From: an uncultured Prevotella sp.
GTDB taxonomy: Bacteria; Bacteroidota; Bacteroidia; Bacteroidales; Bacteroidaceae
Reading direction: 5' to 3'
Length of the DNA stretch: 11,068 nt
Assembly (NCBI GenBank): GCA_934230965.1
Contig: CAKQFW010000051.1
Span: 1 to 11,068 of the forward strand
Position numbers and translations under genes: made by a program. The notes beneath the pieces are model-generated. The model was given only the letters and a program-made list of their open reading frames with translations, searched no databases and was not told the DNA's origin. Every line of letters begins with the position of its first letter. Within the stretch, counting starts at the first letter, position 1. Of this stretch, positions 1 through 6,245 are shown one piece after another.

Positions 1-95
1 GCTATACCGTTGGTTTTAGTTCTCCATCTTACTTTACACAATGCTTTCAAAAGCAGTTTGGTCTTTTACCTAAAGATTTTATTGGAGGCAATTAA
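1..95 (+). CDS. AraC-type helix-turn-helix regulator, C-terminal end only (partial)
   Basis: The frame open from the window edge encodes 30 residues that end at TAA 93-95. They contain VGFSSPSYFTQCFQKQFG followed by LLPKDF. This is the classic end of the AraC/XylS DNA-binding domain: the second helix-turn-helix with the F-x-S-x-S-Y-F...FKK..G..P..F pattern. In Bacteroidetes this domain often closes a large hybrid two-component regulator of glycan use, but it also ends ordinary AraC regulators. Only the tail is here, so the two cannot be told apart. It converges on the minus-strand glycosyltransferase, so there is no evidence that it belongs to the polysaccharide operon. The family call is firm; the regulon is unknown. 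Confidence 0.8.
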   Translation, partial: YTVGFSSPSYFTQCFQKQFGLLPKDFIGGN

Positions 96-112
96 AGAGA
101 GAGAGTGTAGAT

Positions 113-165
113 AAAAAGAGAGAGAATAAATAACGCACACGCTTATCACCCTCCCCCTCTCTCTC
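113..165 (-). terminator. Possible terminator of the minus-strand glycosyltransferase (GA/CT inverted repeat)
   Basis: On the minus strand, just past the TAG stop, a GAGAGAGA arm (complement of 158-165) can pair with TCTCTCTC (complement of 118-125). The second arm is followed directly by five T (complement of 113-117). This is the layout of an intrinsic terminator, but the loop is about 32 bases long and the arms are simple dinucleotide repeats, so the call is weak. On the plus strand no T-run follows, so it does not look like a terminator for the regulator ending at 95. Confidence 0.35.
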
Positions 166-168
166 CCT

Positions 169-1002
169 CTACACCTTCCGAATAAGCGAGTAGATGAAGA
201 CGCGTATCTTCATGGGCATGATGCGGGTGGTGAAGCGTATGGCCATGTTTTTCAGCATCTGAGGCAGCGAGGTAAAGCCCAGGCGGTGTATGTTTATTTG
301 CACCACCACCTCGTCTTTGGCATAGCGCCATCCGCCACGGCGGGCCACCGTCTCGGGCGAATATCGAAACCACAACAACGAACGCTGTATGTTGTAACAC
401 TTGGCACCATTCATCAGCATGCGTATCCACAAGAAATAGTCTTCGGGGAAATACTCCACCAGATAGCCTTCGGCATCGAGCACCGCTTGCTTGCGATACA
501 TCACCGTGGGATGGTTGAAGGGGCAACGGCTCTTGGCATAGCGCACAATCTCGCTGGCCGTTTCAGGCACCTTGCGCGTAGCTCGGCACAGAGCGGGCGT
601 GTCGACAAACTCGTCAATCCAAGCGCCCACCAGCGCATAATCGGGGTGCGACTGCAAGAAGGCATACTGCTGCTCGAAACGTTGCGGCATGCATATATCA
701 TCGGTATCCATACGCGCCACAATGTCATGCTTGCACAGCTTCAGGCCATCGTTTAAGCAGTGGCCTAACCCGCGGTTTTCGGCATAGGCCACCACACGCA
801 ACTCGCAGTGCTCTCGCTGCATATCGCTGATTACGGCGTCGAGCTCGGGCGTGAGGGGGCCATCTTTGATAAGCACCACCTCGTCGGCACAAAGGGTTTG
901 CGCAAACACGCTGTCGAGACTGGCCTTGAGAAAGGGCGCCTGCTCTTTCTTATACACCGACATGAGAACTGAAATTGGGGCTCTGTTTGATGGTTTATTC
1001 AT
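169..1002 (-). CDS. Family 2 glycosyltransferase (AmsE-like), polysaccharide biosynthesis
   Basis: This 277-residue protein has a full GT-A family 2 fold. It opens with PISVLMSVYKKE (residues 9-20). IKDG (45-48) carries the nucleotide-binding Asp, ENRGLG (75-80) follows, and the DxD-type metal/nucleotide site is RMDTDD (97-102). PFNHPTVMYRK (161-171) and FPEDYFLW (185-192) follow, the latter with the likely catalytic acidic pair E187-D188. No membrane segment is needed; the C-terminus is basic and hydrophobic, fitting peripheral membrane binding. The family transfers a sugar from a nucleotide donor to a lipid-linked acceptor in the cytoplasm; donor and linkage cannot be read here. The Met at 1002 gives a family-typical N-terminus. 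The gene is transcribed away from the main operon, so it may serve the same polysaccharide or close a neighbouring leftward unit. Its codon use is GC-rich, like the sugar transferase and wza. Confidence 0.9.
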   Translation of the reverse strand: MNKPSNRAPISVLMSVYKKEQAPFLKASLDSVFAQTLCADEVVLIKDGPLTPELDAVISDMQREHCELRVVAYAENRGLGHCLNDGLKLCKHDIVARMDTDDICMPQRFEQQYAFLQSHPDYALVGAWIDEFVDTPALCRATRKVPETASEIVRYAKSRCPFNHPTVMYRKQAVLDAEGYLVEYFPEDYFLWIRMLMNGAKCYNIQRSLLWFRYSPETVARRGGWRYAKDEVVVQINIHRLGFTSLPQMLKNMAIRFTTRIMPMKIRVFIYSLIRKV

Positions 1003-1020
1003 GATTGGCTGGTTTTGTTA

Positions 1021-1055
1021 CAATGATAACGCAGCTATCGCGGTTTTATTGCAAA
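1021..1055 (-). promoter_or_regulatory. Weak candidate promoter for the minus-strand glycosyltransferase
   Basis: Read on the minus strand, 1028-1021 is TATCATTG, one mismatch from the Bacteroidetes -7 element TAnnTTTG. A GTTTG lies upstream (complement of 1052-1056), about 23 bases away, slightly longer than the usual 19-21. Transcription would begin just ahead of the start codon at 1002. It is the only reasonable match in the interval, but it is imperfect. Confidence 0.3.
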
Positions 1056-1126
1056 CAACAGGCCGCTATTATAAGGTAAAACTAATAAAAGGGAGACAAA
1101 AAGAAAGATATGTGGGTAAAAAAGCG

Positions 1127-1134
1127 TAACTTTG
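1127..1134 (+). promoter_or_regulatory. Bacteroidetes-type -7 promoter element for the rightward transcript
   Basis: TAACTTTG matches the Bacteroidetes consensus TAnnTTTG exactly and is embedded in the common context GTAACTTTGCA. The sequence 19-21 bases upstream (around 1103-1108) is purine-rich and has no TTG, so the -33 element is poor or absent. Transcription would start near 1140 and leave a leader of about 210 bases before the sugar transferase at 1354. It is the best promoter candidate for the polysaccharide operon, unless it originally drove the truncated frame at 1189. Confidence 0.6.
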
Positions 1135-1188
1135 CAAGCTGATTATATATTATAACTTAGGCTACGCATGTCTTTTTTATCGACGATT

Positions 1189-1323
1189 ATGAATATTGAG
1201 AGAGAATGGTTAAACCGCACCGAACGGTTGGTGGGTGCTGAAATTCGGCCGAAACGCATAGAAACCGATAGAAAAGGTATCGTGCAATACAACATTTTAA
1301 ACTTTTTTCAGTTATATAGATAA
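1189..1323 (+). pseudogene. Short frame resembling the N-terminus of TcdA (ThiF/E1-like), truncated; possible gene remnant
   Basis: The frame ATG 1189 to TAA 1321-1323 encodes 44 residues and begins MNIEREWLNRTERLVGAE. Bacteroidetes TcdA proteins begin with a W-L-x-R-T-x-x-L-x-G-E block just before the ThiF-type nucleotide-binding domain (VVGLGGVG). W, L, R, T, L, G and E of that block are present. The expected glycine-rich domain is absent: after GAEIRPKR the sequence is unrelated and soon stops. The frame also extends upstream to an ATG at 1168. It sits about 55 bases downstream of a good -7 box, as a real gene start would. The likeliest reading is the 5' scar of a gene whose body was lost when the polysaccharide locus was inserted. 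Alternatives are a translated leader peptide or a chance resemblance; recognition rests on about 12 residues recalled from the family, without a search. Confidence 0.35.
1244..1253. repeat. 10-bp perfect palindrome in the leader
   Basis: TTCGGCCGAA is its own reverse complement. It lies about 110 bases downstream of the -7 box, inside the TcdA-like frame. It could be a site for a dimeric repressor or simply coding sequence of the remnant. No second copy was noticed nearby. Confidence 0.25.
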
Positions 1324-1353
1324 GGTGTACCAAAACACACGACGTAAAAGAAC

Positions 1354-1986
1354 ATGTACCAAACAATAAACGCTAACATCACACACGACCGCATGAGCGT
1401 AGCCGAACGAGGGGTGAAACGCTTTGCCGACATTCTGTGCTCACTATTGGGCCTGATTGTCCTCTCGCCCGTCTTCTTGCTTATCAGCGTGCTGATGAAG
1501 CGCCAAGGCAACGGCCCCGTCTTCTTCCGCCAAGAGCGCATAGGCTACAAAGGCAAGCCGTTTACGATATTTAAATTTAGAACAATGAGTAGCGTTATCG
1601 AAGACAATGGCCCACAGCTGGTAGCCAAGAGCGACAGCACCTGCTCTACCCCATTGGAGATGTTTCTGCGCGATCATCATCTCGACGAGTTGCCACAGTT
1701 GTGGAACGTGCTAAAGGGCGATATGTCTATCGTAGGGCCGCGCCCCGAACGCCAATACTTTATCGACAAGATAATGGAGCACGACAGCAGCTACCCCCTA
1801 CTGTTTGAGATGCGCCCTGGCCTCACCTCAGAAGCCACCCTCTATAATGGCTACACCGACACTATGCAAAAAATGCTGAAGCGCTTGCACATGGACATAC
1901 ACTATCTTGAGCACCGCACCCTATGGACCGACATCAGCATTGTGTTTAAAACCGTGGCATGCATCGTAAGCGGCAAACGCTTCTGA
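1354..1986 (+). CDS. Initiating sugar-phosphate transferase (bacterial sugar transferase, PglC/WcaJ C-terminal type)
   Basis: This enzyme moves a sugar-1-phosphate from a nucleotide sugar to undecaprenyl phosphate at the inner face of the cytoplasmic membrane, the first step of repeat-unit assembly. The 210 residues form the minimal monotopic catalytic domain without the N-terminal membrane bundle of WcaJ. VKRFADI (21-27) precedes a re-entrant hydrophobic helix with a central Pro (about 28-48). GPVFFRQERIGYKGKPF (54-70) and FKFRTM (73-78) follow. LDELPQLWNVLKGDMS (110-125) carries the D111-E112 catalytic dyad, then IVGPRPE (126-132). The usual basic GRFLRK stretch before LDELPQ reads LEMFLRDHH, a local oddity. 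The sugar substrate cannot be told. Met14 is an alternative start. It is the first complete rightward gene after the promoter, 93 bases before wza. Confidence 0.93.
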   Translation: MYQTINANITHDRMSVAERGVKRFADILCSLLGLIVLSPVFLLISVLMKRQGNGPVFFRQERIGYKGKPFTIFKFRTMSSVIEDNGPQLVAKSDSTCSTPLEMFLRDHHLDELPQLWNVLKGDMSIVGPRPERQYFIDKIMEHDSSYPLLFEMRPGLTSEATLYNGYTDTMQKMLKRLHMDIHYLEHRTLWTDISIVFKTVACIVSGKRF

Positions 1987-1987
1987 T

Positions 1988-2015
1988 AACCTCTGTGTGA
2001 TAAGACACAGGTTTT
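1988..2015 (+). terminator. Hairpin just after the sugar-transferase stop (weak terminator or mRNA processing stem)
   Basis: AACCTCTGTGT (1988-1998) can pair with ACACAGGTT (2005-2013) around the loop GATAAG, leaving a 2-base bulge. Four T (2012-2015) overlap the end of the stem, and then the run is broken by AAG. This is weaker than a full intrinsic terminator and stands between two genes expected to be co-expressed, so partial attenuation or transcript-end protection is more plausible than complete termination. Confidence 0.4.
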
Positions 2016-2079
2016 AAGCCAAACACAACTATATACATCAAGAAACAATACAACTATTTTATTTAGATATAAAAAGACA

Positions 2080-4698
2080 ATGAAGAAACTTGCTTTTTTC
2101 CTTCTCCTGCTGCTGATGGCGACCGTGAGCGCCAAGGCACAATCAGGCATGACCGACAACCAAGTGATGGCCTTCGTGCTGAAGGAGCATAACGCTGGAA
2201 CATCGCAAACACAGATTGTGACCAAACTGATGCAACGTGGCGTTGACATACAGCAGATACGACGCGTAAGACAGAAATATGAAAGTATGAAGAAGGGCAA
2301 CGCCGTGGGCTATGTGTCTGACGGCGAGGGGAAAGCCGACGACAGCCGCATGCGCAAGAACAACGGAAAGAAGAAAGCAACAGGATCGTCACTCATCGAT
2401 GCACAGGCCGAAGACGACAACAGCCTGAGCGACAGCCGCATACAAGACCTTCGCAAGAGCAAGAAGAGCAGCAATGGCGGAAAGGCATACGCCGACGAAG
2501 ACCAGCTGGCTATGGAGAGCGAGCTGGGACTGTTTATGCCCACCGACACCGCCACGCTGGTAAAGCAGCTGATGGAAGAACGCGAGCGCGAACGCAAAAA
2601 GGTGTTTGGCCGCGACATCTTCAACAACACCGAGCTTACCTTTGAGCCCAATATGAACATTGCCACACCGCAGAACTATCGTCTGGGGCCTGGCGATGCC
2701 GTTATCATTGATGTGTATGGTGCCTCGCAACGCACCATTGAAAGCACCGTATCGCCCGATGGCGAAGTTACGATTGAAGGCTTTGGACCCGTAGCCGTAA
2801 GCGGACTGACAGTGGCTCAGGCCAACGCCCGCCTACGCAGCACCTTGGGCAGCCGTTATAGTAGCAGCAAGATAAAACTTACGGTGGGACAAACACGCAC
2901 CATCATGGTAAACGTGATGGGCGAGGTAAAAACCCCTGGCACCTACACCCTATCGGCCTTTGCTACCGTGTTTCATGCCCTATATATGGCTGGCGGCACA
3001 AACGACATTGGTACACTGCGCAACATTAAGGTGTATCGCAACAGCAAGCTCGTTACCGTGGTAGACATATACGACTATATCTTGAACGGAAAACTTACTG
3101 GCAACGTGCGATTGGCCGATAACGACGTTATCGTGGTAGGCCCCTACGACTGCCTTGTAAACATAACAGGCAAGGTAAAGCGCCCCATGTTCTACGAGAT
3201 GAAGCAGAACGAAAGCATTGCCTCGCTGCTGAAATATTCGGGCAACTTCACTGGCGATGCCTACCGCAAGAGTGTGCGCGTGTTCCGCAAGTCGGGCAAC
3301 GAGCATGCCGTGTTCAACGTGGGCGAGTTTGACTTTGCCAGCTTCCACATTGCCGATGGCGACTCAGTATCAGTTGACTCGGTGCTGCAACGCTATAAGA
3401 ACACCGTTGAGCTGAAAGGCGCCGTGTTCCGCCCCGGCCTCTATAACCTGGGCGAACAGGTTAACAGCGTGCGCTCGCTCATTGAGCAAGCCGATGGCGT
3501 GACCGAAGCCGCCTTCACAAACCGCGCCGTCATACACCGCATGAAGGCCGACCGCACCCTCGAAGTGCTGAGCATTGACCTGGGTGGCATACTGAGCGGC
3601 AAGGTGGCCGACGTGCCCTTAAAAGAGAACGACGTACTGTTTATCTCGACCAAGCCCGAACAGGTAACACAACGCACCCTTACCATACGTGGCGAGGTGC
3701 GCTTCCCCGGCATCTACCAATATGCTGATAACGAAACTATTGAAGACTTTGTGCTGCAAGCAGGTGGCCTAACCGACAAGGCTTCGACCGCAAAGGTGAG
3801 CGTAAGCCGTCGCGTAAACGACCCCAAAGCCTTGCGCCCAGATAGCATCATTGCTAAAAACTTTACGCTGAGCCTGAAAGATGGTTTCGTGGTTGACGGC
3901 ACACCGGGCTTCGTGCTCATGCCCTTCGACGAGGTTTACATCATGAAGAGCCCCGCCTATACCGAGCAGCAAAATGTGAAGGTTGAGGGCGAGGTAATGT
4001 TTGCTGGCACCTACTCGCTCACACGTAACAACCTGCGCCTGAGCGACCTCTACTATAAAGCTGGTGGCGGCAATGCGCTGGCCTACATTAAGGGTGCCCG
4101 ACTGGTGCGCAAAGCCAACGAAAACGAGAAGGCACGTATGCTTGCCGCCTATCAGATGCAGAGCGAGCAGCAACGCAAAAACCTGCTTGAGCTGGCAGCC
4201 AGCAGCAACAACGCTGGTGGCATACAGCAAGCAGCCGAAGGTGCAAAGAACGCCAACATGGAGCGTTTCAGTGTGCCCGACGAATATCCTGTGGGCATCG
4301 ACTTGGCTGCCGCCATCAAAGAACCAGGCAGCGACGCCGACATCATTCTGCGCGAAGGCGACCGCCTCATCGTGCCGCAATATAACGGAACCGTGAAGAT
4401 TAACGGTGCCGTGATGTATGCTAACACCGTGGCCTACGAAAAGGGCAAGAAGCCCAGCTACTATATCGATCAGGCTGGCGGTTACGCCACCGACGCTGTG
4501 AAGCGCAACGCCTACATTATATATATGAATGGTAAAGTGGCCAAGATGAGCCACGGCGCAAAGGTGCAGCCCGGCTGCGAGATTGTAGTGCCCGCTAAGC
4601 TGAAACGTAAGATGAGCATGGCCGAGACCATGAGCTTGGGTAGCAGCATGTCAAGCATTGCCGCCATGATTGCCACCATTGCTAACATGTCGAAATAA
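2080..4698 (+). CDS. wza: Wza-type polysaccharide export outer-membrane protein with six SLBB repeats
   Basis: This protein forms the outer-membrane channel through which the polymer leaves. It has 872 residues, more than twice E. coli Wza. It starts with a signal peptide (MKKLAFFLLLLLMATVSAKA, cleavage after A20). A helical segment (about 22-70) and a charged, low-complexity linker (about 70-160) follow. The Poly_export domain opens at NYRLGPGDAVIIDVYG (about 198-214). Six SLBB units start at VMGEVKTPGTY (about 279), ITGKVKRP (about 360), LKGAVFRPGLY (about 444), IRGEVRFPGIY (about 535), VEGEVMFAGTY (about 634) and INGAVMYAN (about 774). A hydrophobic tail (about 848-869) could supply the membrane-spanning element. 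There is no lipobox Cys, unlike the E. coli lipoprotein; long, non-lipidated forms occur in Bacteroidetes. Codon use is GC-rich. The partner in the envelope would be the Wzz proteins downstream. Confidence 0.93.
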   Translation: MKKLAFFLLLLLMATVSAKAQSGMTDNQVMAFVLKEHNAGTSQTQIVTKLMQRGVDIQQIRRVRQKYESMKKGNAVGYVSDGEGKADDSRMRKNNGKKKATGSSLIDAQAEDDNSLSDSRIQDLRKSKKSSNGGKAYADEDQLAMESELGLFMPTDTATLVKQLMEERERERKKVFGRDIFNNTELTFEPNMNIATPQNYRLGPGDAVIIDVYGASQRTIESTVSPDGEVTIEGFGPVAVSGLTVAQANARLRSTLGSRYSSSKIKLTVGQTRTIMVNVMGEVKTPGTYTLSAFATVFHALYMAGGTNDIGTLRNIKVYRNSKLVTVVDIYDYILNGKLTGNVRLADNDVIVVGPYDCLVNITGKVKRPMFYEMKQNESIASLLKYSGNFTGDAYRKSVRVFRKSGNEHAVFNVGEFDFASFHIADGDSVSVDSVLQRYKNTVELKGAVFRPGLYNLGEQVNSVRSLIEQADGVTEAAFTNRAVIHRMKADRTLEVLSIDLGGILSGKVADVPLKENDVLFISTKPEQVTQRTLTIRGEVRFPGIYQYADNETIEDFVLQAGGLTDKASTAKVSVSRRVNDPKALRPDSIIAKNFTLSLKDGFVVDGTPGFVLMPFDEVYIMKSPAYTEQQNVKVEGEVMFAGTYSLTRNNLRLSDLYYKAGGGNALAYIKGARLVRKANENEKARMLAAYQMQSEQQRKNLLELAASSNNAGGIQQAAEGAKNANMERFSVPDEYPVGIDLAAAIKEPGSDADIILREGDRLIVPQYNGTVKINGAVMYANTVAYEKGKKPSYYIDQAGGYATDAVKRNAYIIYMNGKVAKMSHGAKVQPGCEIVVPAKLKRKMSMAETMSLGSSMSSIAAMIATIANMSK

Positions 4699-4748
4699 GC
4701 AGAAACTGTGTTTTGAAGATAGTTAATTAATAAACAATAAAAGACCAA

Positions 4749-6245
4749 ATGTTATTTAAAAAGAAGCAAAGAAGCCATTCATTAGTATCATATATGATGG
4801 CTGCACTATTGATCGTATCAAACACTGTCGCGGCACAAGCCGAGAATGAAGAAACAAAGCAGTGGCCCGACTTACCGTTGCTGACCATTGAAACCATTGA
4901 CCACGTAGAGCCAACGGCCACCGTGGTAACGCCCCCAGAAGGAAGTTGGGGCACAAGCATCGTGAGTGAACATGTGCCAGGACGTATGGTCATTACATTA
5001 AAAGGCGAAACCCTCTACGACAGCGGCGACTATGTAAAAGGAGAGTCGGGCATGCGAATGAAAATAAGGGGAAACTCAACAGGAGCAAATCTTCCTCAGC
5101 ATCCCTATAAATTAAAGTTATCAAAGAAAGCCGATTTACTAACTCCCAACGGCGGCAAAGCTAAAAGTAAAGATTGGGCGTTACTATCGATTCACACATG
5201 GAACAAGGCCATGAAAGGTGCCGAAAGTAACATCTTAACCGAGATGGGGAACGCCGTATGCAGCGCTCTTGGTTTTTCATGGGTGCCTCGCACACAGTTT
5301 GTAAACCTTGTGTTAAACGGAAAGTATCAAGGCATATATCACCTGTCAGAAACATTTGAGCGCAGTGATAGCCGAGTAAACATCGGCAAGAAAGGCCTAC
5401 TCGTTGAGAACGATGCCTATTGGTGGAAACCTGGCGAAGTATATTTCAAGACAAACCATCAGAACAAGGCCATGGGTTACACCTTTAAGTATCCCGACTC
5501 AGACGATGTGACAGAAGCCGAACTGGCCAACATCACCACATACATGAATAGTGTTGAGGAAGCAATCTTCTCAGACAACGAAGCAGACAACTATCTCGAC
5601 TATACAGAGTTTGCTCGCTGGATACTCGCGCACGACATTCTTGGTTCAAGTGATGCCGCTGGCAGCAATGCATATTTATATAAAAATGAGCTCAGCGAAA
5701 ACGAGCCTAACGACGACAAACTGAAGATGGCCACGCTATGGGACTTAGACTCTTCGTTCCTCGTTGACGACAACACATGGAGCAATCAGCATAAGATGGA
5801 TGTGTTCTATTATCCAGAACTGTTCAAAAAGAAAGGCTTCGTAGAAAAATATAAAGAATTATACAACGAAAAGAAAGACGGTATATACGCCTCGGTGAGC
5901 GATTGTTTGAACAAAATGAAAGATAACATTGGCGAAGCCTTTGAGCAAAGCCGTGCCATGCACCAAGAGGTATTTAATGGCGAGTGTAAGAATACGCTTT
6001 CTGAACAGATTGACGATGTTCTGACACACCTCAAGACTCGCCTTGACGCCCTTGAGACAATGGTTCCCGCCATGAATGTAGAAACGGGCATCAGCAATGT
6101 GCAAACCCCTACTACACTATGGCAGCGCACCGACCTTTTCGGACGTAACTACACACATACAAACGCCTCAACGCTGCCATCGCAGATATATATTGAAAAG
6201 ATGAGCGATGGCACTGTGAGAAAAGTATTTAAGAAATATGAGTAA
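4749..6245 (+). CDS. Secreted CotH-family kinase-like protein with a T9SS-like C-terminal tail
   Basis: This 498-residue protein has a signal peptide (about 1-30, hydrophobic 15-27, then AAQA). The CotH kinase domain spans about 75-440. Its hallmarks are IRGNSTG (106-112) and PYKLKL (119-124), the nucleotide-lobe block with candidate Lys; YQGIYHLSE (193-201); GLLVEND (216-222); and SSDAAGSNAYLYK (300-312), where D302 aligns with the catalytic Asp of NIDGY..FYK-type relatives. WDLDSSF (331-337) follows, with D332 and D334 as metal ligands. The last 50 residues (GISNV...DLFGR...QIYIEKMSDGTVRKV) resemble the short C-terminal sorting tail common in Prevotella secreted proteins. Known CotH proteins phosphorylate spore-coat proteins; the substrate here is unknown. 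The 3' end overlaps the first wzz by 8 bases, which places it in the export operon. Family call firm, tail likely, activity inferred. Confidence 0.85.
   Translation: MLFKKKQRSHSLVSYMMAALLIVSNTVAAQAENEETKQWPDLPLLTIETIDHVEPTATVVTPPEGSWGTSIVSEHVPGRMVITLKGETLYDSGDYVKGESGMRMKIRGNSTGANLPQHPYKLKLSKKADLLTPNGGKAKSKDWALLSIHTWNKAMKGAESNILTEMGNAVCSALGFSWVPRTQFVNLVLNGKYQGIYHLSETFERSDSRVNIGKKGLLVENDAYWWKPGEVYFKTNHQNKAMGYTFKYPDSDDVTEAELANITTYMNSVEEAIFSDNEADNYLDYTEFARWILAHDILGSSDAAGSNAYLYKNELSENEPNDDKLKMATLWDLDSSFLVDDNTWSNQHKMDVFYYPELFKKKGFVEKYKELYNEKKDGIYASVSDCLNKMKDNIGEAFEQSRAMHQEVFNGECKNTLSEQIDDVLTHLKTRLDALETMVPAMNVETGISNVQTPTTLWQRTDLFGRNYTHTNASTLPSQIYIEKMSDGTVRKVFKKYE

Larger units (their letters stand above)
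1135..1353 (+). other. Leader region ahead of the polysaccharide operon
   Basis: These 219 bases lie between the -7 box and the sugar-transferase start. They hold the short TcdA-like frame (1189-1323), a small stem AACCG/CGGTT (1213-1217 with 1225-1229, 7-base loop) and a 10-bp palindrome (1244-1253). From 1264 on the sequence is AT-rich, with no T-tailed hairpin and thus no sign of an attenuator. No UpxY-like antiterminator gene, as found at the head of Bacteroides capsule operons, lies in the visible region. Confidence 0.5.

Noticed and set aside
286..756. Plus-strand open frame (156 codons) opposite the minus-strand glycosyltransferase
   Set aside because: It is antisense to a clear family 2 transferase with all motifs in place, and has no domain of its own.
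851..1129. Plus-strand open frame crossing into the divergent intergenic region
   Set aside because: Its first half is the shadow of the glycosyltransferase 5' end, and the rest has no recognisable protein features and ends within the promoter.
1308..1541. Minus-strand open frame opposite the sugar-transferase start
   Set aside because: It overlaps the conserved N-terminus of the sugar transferase and has no motif or good start context.
3984..4440. Gap between the fifth and sixth SLBB units (AMLAAYQMQSEQQRKN region) as a possible inserted domain
   Set aside because: The stretch is an Ala/Gln/Asn-rich helical insertion within an SLBB unit, with no domain signature; such insertions are common in long Wza proteins.
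3769..4554. Long minus-strand open frame (261 codons) inside wza
   Set aside because: It lies antisense to well-supported SLBB coding sequence, has low-complexity His/Val/Ala-rich composition and no recognisable motif; it is a by-product of GC-rich codons.
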